Shown here: positions 1 through 5,454 of the stretch, one piece after another
How the letters are laid out: every line of letters starts with the position of its first letter
Position numbering within the stretch: the stretch's first letter is position 1
Virus record (IMG/VR): IMGVR_UViG_3300031857_001766
Span: 1-20,059 of that record
Length of the DNA: 20,059 bases
Source of the DNA: a virus
Direction: 5' to 3' (one strand)
The notes under the pieces: generated by a model
What the model saw: only the letters and a program-made list of their open reading frames with translations
The model's database searches: none
Told to the model about the DNA's origin: nothing
Made by a program: the position numbers and the translations under genes

Positions 1-1
1 G

Positions 2-100
2 CGCAAGCGGTCGTTTTGTGCACGGATGGCAGGAGTGGTGGCAAAATCAAAGGGCCCGGCCGAGCGTGCCAAAGCCTCTCTCAAACGATGGAAGTGTTGA
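2..100 (+). CDS. C-terminal end of a small basic FCARM-motif protein (5' truncated)
   Basis: The frame is open from the window edge to a TGA at 98-100 and encodes about 32 residues. It begins RKRSFCARMAG and ends with the basic tail SLKRWKC. An FCAR(M/S)xG motif followed by a Lys/Arg/Ala stretch and a terminal W-(K/N)-C is a pattern I remember from short conserved proteins of unknown function in marine and freshwater phages. That is memory, not a search. The gene ends 10 bases before the next ATG, and its stop lies just in front of that gene's Shine-Dalgarno, so the two are probably read together. The start and full length lie outside the window. A short reading frame could be chance, but the motif at both ends of the fragment argues for a real gene. 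Confidence 0.6.
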   Translation, partial: RKRSFCARMAGVVAKSKGPAERAKASLKRWKC

Positions 101-105
101 AAGGA
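100..105 (+). promoter_or_regulatory. Shine-Dalgarno that fixes the start at 111
   Basis: AAAGGA lies 5 bases before the ATG at 111. The same frame is open further upstream to an ATG at 18, but nothing like a ribosome binding site precedes that one, and using it would overlap most of the truncated upstream gene. The ATG at 111 is therefore the better start. Confidence 0.7.
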
Positions 106-110
106 CGGAC

Positions 111-566
111 ATGGAATACACGAGCAAAAACACCAATCGCCACAAGATGATGGCAATGGGTATGCCGATCAAAGCCGCCAAGGGTGGTTCGATCACCAAG
201 GCCAAGAAGATGGCCAGTGGCGGCGATGCCATCAAGGATCGTCAGGGCCGCGCTCTGATGCCCGGCAAGCTGGCCAAGAACCTGCCGATGATCGCTCCCC
301 AGCGCGCGTATGCCAAGGGCGGTGAAGTCAAGCCGTCAGCCTATGATCGCAAGCAAGACATGGCCATGCAAAAGCATGAGAACGAGCCGATGGGCGTGGC
401 GCACAAGGCGATGAAGAAGGCCAAGGGCGGCATCATGGAAAAGGGCAGCGGCGAGCGGTATGCCAGCAAAGCAGCTATGATGAAGCATGAGGCAAAGGAA
501 TCCGCCGCCATGGAAAAGGCCGAGCACAAGAAGCGCGGCAGCTCCATGAAACGCAAGTTTGGCTAA
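111..566 (+). CDS. Lys/Met/Ala-rich basic protein with four AxGG motifs, unknown function
   Basis: The product has 151 residues, is very basic, and is rich in Lys, Met, Ala and Gly with almost no hydrophobic core. Four short motifs of the type (basic/aromatic)-A-x-G-G recur: KAAKGGSI near 21-28, MASGGDA near 34, YAKGGEV near 67 and KAKGGIM near 103. The last third is Lys/Glu/Met-rich and probably helical, and the C-terminus is a basic KRKFG. Such a composition suits a disordered protein that binds DNA or sits inside the virion, but that is inference. It lies between two other small genes directly upstream of the neck genes. The same AxGG motif reappears in the 706-residue virion protein at 14153-16273. 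I do not recognise a named family. Confidence 0.8.
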   Translation: MEYTSKNTNRHKMMAMGMPIKAAKGGSITKAKKMASGGDAIKDRQGRALMPGKLAKNLPMIAPQRAYAKGGEVKPSAYDRKQDMAMQKHENEPMGVAHKAMKKAKGGIMEKGSGERYASKAAMMKHEAKESAAMEKAEHKKRGSSMKRKFG

Positions 567-580
567 CCAAGGAGAATCAC

Positions 581-763
581 ATGAAACAAGGTGGCAAGCG
601 CGGCGTTGGAGCCGCAATCAAAGGGTTCGGTGCTGTGATGTCCGAGAGCACTGAACAGGCCAAGAAGCCGGTGCCGGTGGACGTCAACTTTGACTCGCAA
701 AAGAATGCGGGTTCGGTTGAGAATCCCCCGACCAAGCGCATTCCGCAGCCGACCAGCTGGTAA
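581..763 (+). CDS. Small hypothetical protein, 60 residues
   Basis: This is a short gene with a strong Shine-Dalgarno (AAGGAG at 569-574, 6 bases before the ATG). The N-terminal half is Gly/Lys-rich (MKQGGKRGVGAAIKGFGAVM) and the C-terminal half is hydrophilic and Pro-rich, ending IPQPTSW. No domain is recognisable. Its TAA stop shares one base with the ATG of the adaptor-like gene (TAATG at 761-765). Translation is therefore probably coupled, and the protein likely belongs to the same late virion operon. The good binding site and exact packing between neighbours support it being real; its role is unknown. Confidence 0.75.
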   Translation: MKQGGKRGVGAAIKGFGAVMSESTEQAKKPVPVDVNFDSQKNAGSVENPPTKRIPQPTSW

Positions 764-1440
764 TGCCCACGTCCGGAACAACCACGTTCGATCTGGACGT
801 GGATGAGCTGATCGCCGAAGCGTATGAGCGCTGCGGTCTTCAAGCTCGTGCAGGCTACGACATCAAAACGGCTCGCCGTTCCTTGAACCTCATGTTCTTG
901 GATTGGGCGAGCCGTGGCCTGAACCTCTGGACGATTGAACAACGCACGCTGGCATTGACGGCGGGAGTGTACGAGTACAACCTCCCGTTGGATACTGTCA
1001 ACGTGCTCGAAGCCGTGATCCGCTCGAACGTGAACGGTGTCCAAACAGACATCACGTTGAATCGTTTCAGCCGCGCCGAGTGGCTGCACACGCCGGTCAA
1101 GATCAGCACACAGTCAAGGCCTGCTCAGTTCTACGTGCAGCGCACGATCACACCGCAGGTGTACTTCTACCCCAACCCGGATGATTCGGTGGCCTACACG
1201 TTCGTGTATTACGCCATCAGGCGCATTCAGGATGCGGGGGCATACACCAACACGACGGACATCAACTTCCGTTTCCTGCCGTGTCTGGCATCGGGATTGG
1301 CCTACTACATCTCGATGAAGCGCGCGCCGGAGCGCATGACGATGCTCAAGCAGATTTACGAAGAGGACTTCCTGCGTGCTGCGCAGGAGGACCGCGATAT
1401 CGCCAGCGTGTATCTGGTTCCTGACCGGACGATGGCATAA
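763..1440 (+). CDS. Putative head-tail adaptor (neck) protein 1
   Basis: The product has 225 residues. The N-terminal region (about 10-60) is helical, with FDLDVDELIAEAYERCG followed by TARRSLNLMFLDWASRGLNLW. A beta-rich middle (about 60-165) has repeated short strands such as GVYEYNLP and PQVYFYPNPD, and a helical C-terminus carries ERMTMLKQIYEEDF. This helix/beta/helix plan and the size fit head-tail adaptor proteins of the P22 gp4, T7 gp11 or SU10 adaptor type, which form the ring under the portal. The assignment rests on pattern and on a second adaptor-like gene close by (1763-2443), not on a search. No Shine-Dalgarno precedes the start; it overlaps the previous stop (TAATG), so it is probably translated by coupling. 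A general virion structural protein of another fold is the alternative. Confidence 0.7.
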   Translation: MPTSGTTTFDLDVDELIAEAYERCGLQARAGYDIKTARRSLNLMFLDWASRGLNLWTIEQRTLALTAGVYEYNLPLDTVNVLEAVIRSNVNGVQTDITLNRFSRAEWLHTPVKISTQSRPAQFYVQRTITPQVYFYPNPDDSVAYTFVYYAIRRIQDAGAYTNTTDINFRFLPCLASGLAYYISMKRAPERMTMLKQIYEEDFLRAAQEDRDIASVYLVPDRTMA

Positions 1441-1766
1441 TGTATGCGCAAGGAAGACGATCCCTTGCGCTGTGTGACCGTTGTAACCAGCGGTTCTTTC
1501 TCAGTGAGCTGAGAAAGGAATGGCAGGGTCTGAAGACCTGCCCGTTTTGCTACGAGCCCAAGCACCCGCAGCTTGAGCCTCGCCGAAATGTCTCGGATGC
1601 AATTGCCCTGCAAGAGCCGCGTCCGCAGCCCAAAGAGCCTTTTGACGTGTACGTCGGCGGCCCGGGCAACTCGATGTTTGCTTCGGTAGGAATGTTTCCG
1701 GACCCAGAGAAGGAACTGGTTCTGGCCCAATGCATGCTTAATTCGGTGACGGTCGTAATCACATGA
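1440..1766 (+). CDS. Small zinc-ribbon protein between the two adaptor genes
   Basis: The product has 108 residues. Two CxxC knuckles, C12-D-R-C15 and C34-P-F-C37, are 18 residues apart, a typical zinc-ribbon arrangement. Around them are LSELRKEWQGL and CYEPKHPQLEPRR, a combination I remember from uncharacterised marine phage proteins next to neck genes. The second half is hydrophilic and Pro-rich (about 42-70) and then more hydrophobic at the C-terminus. Its start overlaps the adaptor-1 stop (TAATG) and its own stop overlaps the next start (ATGA, 1763-1766), so it is locked into translation with both adaptors. Possible roles are a structural zinc-bound virion part or an assembly factor; a DNA-binding regulator is less likely in this place. 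Function unknown. Confidence 0.75.
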   Translation: MYAQGRRSLALCDRCNQRFFLSELRKEWQGLKTCPFCYEPKHPQLEPRRNVSDAIALQEPRPQPKEPFDVYVGGPGNSMFASVGMFPDPEKELVLAQCMLNSVTVVIT

Positions 1767-2443
1767 ACTACACACAGTTCACGGACAACATCAAGAGCTA
1801 CATGGAGATCGACTCCAACGTCTTCACACCGACGGTGTTGGGTAACTTCATTCTTGTCTCTGAGAACCGCATCATGCGGGACGTCGACCTTGACGCGTTC
1901 AAGGAGTACGACGTTGCAACGATCGGCACAACCAATCCCAAGGTACAGGTGCCCAGTGGCTTCCTGTTCCCGCGTTACCTGCAGTACATCCCGACCAATG
2001 GCAACCGCGTCATGCTCGAGCAGCGCGACATCAGCTTCATGACTGAGTACGTGGCCAACACGTCCACCAGCTCGGCGACGCCGAAATACTACGCCTTGTG
2101 GGATCAGACCACGCTCTACATTGCACCTGCGCTGACAGGATCGTTGAATTACCAGTTGGAGCTGGCGTACTTCCGCCGTCCGACGCAACTGTCAGCCGCC
2201 AATCCCAACACATGGATTTCGGACAACGCACCGGAAGTGCTGACCTATGCTGTGTTGGTAGAAGCGTACCTGTTCACCAAAGGTCCGCAGGAAATGATTG
2301 GTCAGTTCCAGCAGCGTTACAACGACGCTGTGGCCAAGTTGGCAGCAGAGCAGCAAGGTCGCGGACGTCGCGACGAATACCGCGATGGAATGCTCCGCGT
2401 TCCGTTGGTCTCGAATCCCCCGCCGTATGCGCGTGGCGTTTAA
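1763..2443 (+). CDS. Putative head-tail adaptor (neck) protein 2, SU10-adaptor-like
   Basis: The product has 226 residues. The N-terminus, MNYTQFTDNIKSYMEIDSN followed by FILVSENRIMRDVDLDAFKE, has the two-helix start I associate with adaptor proteins of short-tailed phages, in which a Q/N-rich helix leads to an E-x-R-I segment. A beta-rich middle follows (about 50-150), with PSGFLFPRYLQY, TPKYYALWDQTTLYIAP and YQLELAYFRRP. The C-terminal helices carry TYAVLVEAYLF and QRYNDAVAKLAAEQQ. These features fit the SU10/P22 gp4-type adaptor class, which joins portal and tail; the match is from memory and needs a profile search. The start overlaps the zinc-ribbon gene's stop by four bases (ATGA). The C-terminal tail is Arg/Pro-rich. 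Confidence 0.75.
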   Translation: MNYTQFTDNIKSYMEIDSNVFTPTVLGNFILVSENRIMRDVDLDAFKEYDVATIGTTNPKVQVPSGFLFPRYLQYIPTNGNRVMLEQRDISFMTEYVANTSTSSATPKYYALWDQTTLYIAPALTGSLNYQLELAYFRRPTQLSAANPNTWISDNAPEVLTYAVLVEAYLFTKGPQEMIGQFQQRYNDAVAKLAAEQQGRGRRDEYRDGMLRVPLVSNPPPYARGV

Positions 2444-2456
2444 TTAGGAGAGTGAT

Positions 2457-2912
2457 ATGGCAGGTTTGACACAAGCGATGTGCACCAGCTTCAAGGTGCA
2501 GTTGCTCACTGGAGCGCAGAACTTCACCAACGGGGCATCCCCTGCATACAAGATTGCCTTGTTCAAGGCCAATGCCAGCATCACAGGCACGTATGGTGCT
2601 GCGACGACCAACTACAGCAACATGACGGGCAACAGCGACGAGCTGCCCAACGGCAGCGGCTACACCACCGGCGGCAACACGCTGGTGAACGTGACGCCGA
2701 CTTCCAGTGGCACGACTGCTTTTGTGGACTTCAGCGATACCAGCTGGACTTCGGCTACGTTCACGTCGCGCGGTGCGATGATCTATCAGGCCAGCACGGG
2801 TTATGCGGTGTGCATTTTGGACTTCGTGACGGATCAGGTGGTGTCCAGCGGTACGTTCACCATTGTGTTCCCGACGGCTGGCGCAGGTACCGCGATCATC
2901 CAGATTGCGTAA
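2457..2912 (+). CDS. Small conserved virion protein, unknown function
   Basis: The product has 151 residues, is beta-rich and low in charge. Segments that look conserved are SFKVQLLTGAQNF near 11-23, YKIALFKANASI near 31, a Gly/Thr-rich GSGYTTGGNTL near 67, DFSDTSWTSATFTSRGAMIY near 91-110, and a hydrophobic beta C-terminus. I remember this plan (a helix, then IALY-type strand, then GY-GG, then ATFTARGA) from unnamed structural proteins of aquatic phages, where it is annotated only as hypothetical or structural. A clear Shine-Dalgarno, AGGAG at 2446-2450, precedes the ATG. It sits between adaptor 2 and the fibre-type proteins. A decoration, tail-tip or fibre-base role is possible but unproven. 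Confidence 0.75.
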   Translation: MAGLTQAMCTSFKVQLLTGAQNFTNGASPAYKIALFKANASITGTYGAATTNYSNMTGNSDELPNGSGYTTGGNTLVNVTPTSSGTTAFVDFSDTSWTSATFTSRGAMIYQASTGYAVCILDFVTDQVVSSGTFTIVFPTAGAGTAIIQIA

Positions 2913-2924
2913 GGTGGGTAGTTG
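2911..2924 (+). promoter_or_regulatory. Weak ribosome binding site and TTG start
   Basis: AAGGTGGG (2911-2918) precedes TTG at 2922-2924, directly behind the previous stop. The first in-frame ATG lies deep inside the repeats (codon 216), so TTG is the only start that includes the repeated N-terminus. A rare start with a weak site may hold this protein at low copy number (inference). Confidence 0.55.
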
Positions 2925-4007
2925 GCCGATGCGACAGTAGCGTTTGACGGATGGAATTCCGCTCTTAGCTGGGGTCAGCAGGGGTGGGGAAACGGTTCAT
3001 CCTCCGTTTCGGCTACTGGATCGGTCAACAGCGTCAGCTTCTTGATTGGAGCGGATGCGACAGTAGCGTTTGATGGTTGGAATTCGGTAGTTGGTTGGGG
3101 GCAGCAAGGCTGGGGCGATGCAGCGTCGTTTGTCTCGGCCACGGGATCGGTCAACAGCGTCACGGTGCAGGTCAACATTGACGAAGAGGTCAGTGGGGTA
3201 TCCGCAACGGGCAGTGTTGGAACGGTTTCGATTCAGGTAAATGAAGACGTTGAGGTCAGTGCAGTAGTAGGAACAGGATCGATTGGCAGTGTTTCGATTC
3301 AGGTAAATGACAGTATTGAAGTTAGTGGGCTGGTAGGGACACTGTCGGTCAACAGCGTTTCGCTTCAGATAGACGACGGTTTTGAAGTAGCTGGGGTGTC
3401 GGCGACGGGTGCAATTGGCACTGTCGTAGCGCAAATCGACACCAGTTTTACTGTGACAGGGCTTGTGGGAACGGGTTCTGTCAACAGCGTAGAGCCTCAA
3501 GTAGGCGACTCCGTAGAGGTATCGGGGCTGTCAGCAACAGGTTCGGTTAACAGCGTGTCCATCAGCTTGAGCATGGACGTGGCGGTGACCGGCGTAGTAG
3601 GAACAGGCGTCATTGCCGGGGTTGTGTTGAACAAGTCCGTCAATGCCACTGGAGTGGTGGGAACGGGGTCGGTCAACAGCGTCACACCGGCGATCGACAC
3701 CAACGTGTCTGTGACCGGCGTTACGGCGACGGGCTCGGTCAACAGCGTAGTGATTCAGACGGTGACGGTGGTATCTGTCACTGGAGTTTCAGCGGTAGGT
3801 TCGGTAAACTCGGTCCTGATTTGGACCAAGGACAACAACGTATACAGCCCGGGATGGACGATTGATAGCAGCACGCAAAGTCCAAGCTGGGTGCAGGACA
3901 GCAGCACACAGAGCCCGACATGGACGGCAGATAGCAGCACACAAAGTCCGAGCTGGGTAACGGATTCTTCAGTTCAGGCTCCGGCTTGGACCAAACTTGC
4001 GGCATAG
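2922..4007 (+). CDS. Tandem-repeat beta protein (22- and 11-residue repeats), TTG start, probable fibre
   Basis: The product has 361 residues and is built almost entirely from repeats. Residues 2-43 and 44-85 are a near-identical 42-residue duplication (ADATVAFDGWNS, WGQQGWG). From 71 to about 310 a 22-residue unit (VSATGSVNSVSIQVxxxxEV) repeats eleven times, with one unit of 20 residues; a twelfth copy of the core sits at 29. From 301 to 356 six tryptophans are spaced exactly 11 residues apart around DSSTQSP. The regular alternation of small and Val residues predicts an elongated beta structure. Similar V-T-G-V-x-A-T-G-x-V-G-x-V proteins occur in aquatic phages as fibre-like virion proteins (memory). 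The frame has no ATG near its beginning; TTG at 2922, preceded by the weak purine-rich AAGGTGGG, is the best start. A fibre or surface role is inference. Confidence 0.75.
   Translation: MADATVAFDGWNSALSWGQQGWGNGSSSVSATGSVNSVSFLIGADATVAFDGWNSVVGWGQQGWGDAASFVSATGSVNSVTVQVNIDEEVSGVSATGSVGTVSIQVNEDVEVSAVVGTGSIGSVSIQVNDSIEVSGLVGTLSVNSVSLQIDDGFEVAGVSATGAIGTVVAQIDTSFTVTGLVGTGSVNSVEPQVGDSVEVSGLSATGSVNSVSISLSMDVAVTGVVGTGVIAGVVLNKSVNATGVVGTGSVNSVTPAIDTNVSVTGVTATGSVNSVVIQTVTVVSVTGVSAVGSVNSVLIWTKDNNVYSPGWTIDSSTQSPSWVQDSSTQSPTWTADSSTQSPSWVTDSSVQAPAWTKLAA
2925..3176 (+). repeat. 126-bp direct tandem duplication in the repeat protein
   Basis: Codons 2-43 and 44-85 are two copies of one 126-bp unit. Both begin GCNGATGCGACAGTAGCGTTTGA-like and keep the WGQQGWG and ATGSVNSV coding stretches. 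DNA identity is high, which suggests a fairly recent in-frame duplication. Confidence 0.85.
3132..3851 (+). repeat. Array of 66-bp repeats encoding the 22-residue unit
   Basis: Eleven consecutive units of 66 bp (one of 60 bp) encode variants of VSATGSVNSV plus a variable 12-residue half. The core TCGGTCAACAGCGT recurs almost unchanged in many units, while other units have diverged (for example GGCAGTGTTGGAACG). Old and young copies are therefore mixed, as expected from repeated slippage or unequal recombination. Confidence 0.85.
3822..3989 (+). repeat. 33-bp repeats encoding W-x(10) units
   Basis: Six Trp codons fall exactly 33 bp apart (protein residues 301, 312, 323, 334, 345, 356), with DSSTQSP-type sequence between them. 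The DNA AGCAGCACNCAAAGNCC recurs. The period is half that of the upstream 66-bp array. Confidence 0.85.
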
Positions 4008-4014
4008 GTGACAA

Positions 4015-5043
4015 ATGGCTTCTACTTACTCGACCAACCTTGCACTTGAGTTGATGGCCACAGGTGAAAAGGCCAATCAATGGGGCGACATCACCAATAC
4101 CAACCTTGGTACGCTGCTAGAGCAAGCGATCAGTGGCTATGTGACGCAAGCCATCACTGACGGCTCTGGGGCCACGACCACCATCACGATCCCCAACGGC
4201 GCGACCGGTGTTGCCCGTAACATGTTCATCGAGATGACAGGCGCGCTGACATTCAGCACCACCAGCCTAGTTGTCCCGGCCAACAAGAAGCTCTACTTCA
4301 TCTACAACAACACCAGCGGTGGTTACCCGGTGCAGGTGAAGGTCAGTGGGCAGACCGGCGTAGCGGTGCCCAATGGTCAGAAGATGGTGCTGGTCAGCAA
4401 CGGCACGGATGTGGTGGTGGCAACCAACTACATGGCGACGCTGGCAGTGGGCAGCTTGACCTCCGGCCGTGTTCCGTATGCCACGACTGCGGGACTGTTG
4501 ACCGATTCTGCCAACCTGACCTTCAACGGCACAAAGCTGACCGCTGCGGGTTTGATTGATTCAGCTTTGACGTCTGGTCGTGTTACGTATGCGACCACCT
4601 CTGGTGAGTTGACCGATTCTGCCAACCTGACCTTCAACGGCACCACGTTGACGGCCAACACGATTGGCGCGTTCACGCTCTCTGGGACGATCGCAGGCGG
4701 CGGCAACCAGATCAACAACGTGATCATCGGCACGAGCACCCCGTTGGCCGGATTTTTCACCACCCTCTCGGCTACCACTTCTCTCACCACGCCTTCTGTC
4801 ACAAATGCGGGAACCTTGGCGCTGTCTGCCACTGGCGCAAACTACATGACGGCCAGCACCAACGGCACAGAGCGCATCCGCGTCACCTCCAATGGGGGCG
4901 TGTCCTTCGGCGCAACCGGCACCGCATACGGCACAGCAGGGCAGGTACTGCAATCAAACGGAGATGCCCCGCCGACTTGGGCAACAGCATCTGGCATCAC
5001 AACCGGCAAATCCATCGCAATGGCGATGATCTTTGGTTTCTAA
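4015..5043 (+). CDS. Tail-fibre-like protein
   Basis: The product has 342 residues. The N-terminus MASTYSTNLALELMATGE followed by WGDITNTNLGTLLEQAISGY is the helical start I know from many phage tail fibres of aquatic phages (L-x-L-x-x-x-G-E...WG...TN-x-N). A beta domain spans about 45-140. Two copies of a fibre repeat, LTSGRVxYATTxGxLTDSAN, lie at 147-177 and 184-214. The distal part (about 265-320) has GANYMTASTNGTERIRV and AYGTAGQVLQSNGDAPPTW, typical of fibre shafts. The C-terminus GKSIAMAMIFGF is short and hydrophobic. It would form trimeric fibres that contact the host (family knowledge, inference). The start follows the previous stop by 7 bases, with a weak AGGTGA site. No peptidase or chaperone domain follows the shaft. 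Confidence 0.8.
   Translation: MASTYSTNLALELMATGEKANQWGDITNTNLGTLLEQAISGYVTQAITDGSGATTTITIPNGATGVARNMFIEMTGALTFSTTSLVVPANKKLYFIYNNTSGGYPVQVKVSGQTGVAVPNGQKMVLVSNGTDVVVATNYMATLAVGSLTSGRVPYATTAGLLTDSANLTFNGTKLTAAGLIDSALTSGRVTYATTSGELTDSANLTFNGTTLTANTIGAFTLSGTIAGGGNQINNVIIGTSTPLAGFFTTLSATTSLTTPSVTNAGTLALSATGANYMTASTNGTERIRVTSNGGVSFGATGTAYGTAGQVLQSNGDAPPTWATASGITTGKSIAMAMIFGF
4453..4656 (+). repeat. 111-bp-offset duplication in the tail-fibre gene
   Basis: Residues 147-177 and 184-214 of the fibre are two copies of one unit. The DNA around TTGACCGATTCTGCCAACCT is identical in both, at 4498 and 4609, an offset of 111 bp (37 codons). This suggests a recent in-frame duplication of a shaft segment. 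Confidence 0.85.
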
Positions 5044-5052
5044 GGAGCAATC

Positions 5053-5445
5053 ATGGCTAACCCCAATATCGTCAACGTAACAACCATATACGGTACGACG
5101 ACCTACTACACCCCATCAGGCACGACTGCGGTTGTTCTGCTGCCTAATGCCGCTTCCTCTGGCAAGGTCTACAAGATCAACCAGATCGTCGCAGCTAACA
5201 CGACTGGAACAGCAGCTAACGCCACGGTGTCGATCTACAGCAACGGCGCTGTGGCACAAGGCTCTGCCCCATCGGGTGGTACGGCGTACCCGGTGGCTTC
5301 AGCTATCTCGGTTCCGGCCAACGCTTCGCTGATCTGTGTGGACAAGACAACCGCGATCTACCTGATGGAAGGCACTTCAATCTCCATCACTTCCGGCACG
5401 GCCAGTGCGCTGACCTTTTCGATCTCCTACGAAGACATCTCCTAA
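5053..5445 (+). CDS. Small conserved beta-rich virion protein
   Basis: The product has 130 residues. It begins MANPNIVNVTTIYGTTTYY and continues with AASSGKVYKINQIVAANTTG (about 34-53), GGTAYPVASAISVPANASL (about 75-93) and DKTTAIYLMEGTSI; it ends with an SYEDIS tail. I remember proteins of this exact plan as frequent, unnamed members of aquatic phage structural clusters, next to fibre genes. A single beta-sandwich is likely. A strong Shine-Dalgarno, AAGGAG at 5042-5047, precedes the ATG. Its place between a fibre and a large adhesin suggests a fibre-base, capping or decoration protein, but no function is established. Confidence 0.8.
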   Translation: MANPNIVNVTTIYGTTTYYTPSGTTAVVLLPNAASSGKVYKINQIVAANTTGTAANATVSIYSNGAVAQGSAPSGGTAYPVASAISVPANASLICVDKTTAIYLMEGTSISITSGTASALTFSISYEDIS

Positions 5446-5454
5446 GAGGCAGCC

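Noticed and set aside
18-110. Upstream start of the Lys/Met-rich protein at 18
   Set aside because: The extension overlaps the truncated FCARM gene, lacks a ribosome binding site, and has a composition unlike the rest of the protein.
2925-3989. CRISPR-like array
   Set aside because: The repeats are in frame, adjacent without unique spacers, and encode a regular protein repeat.
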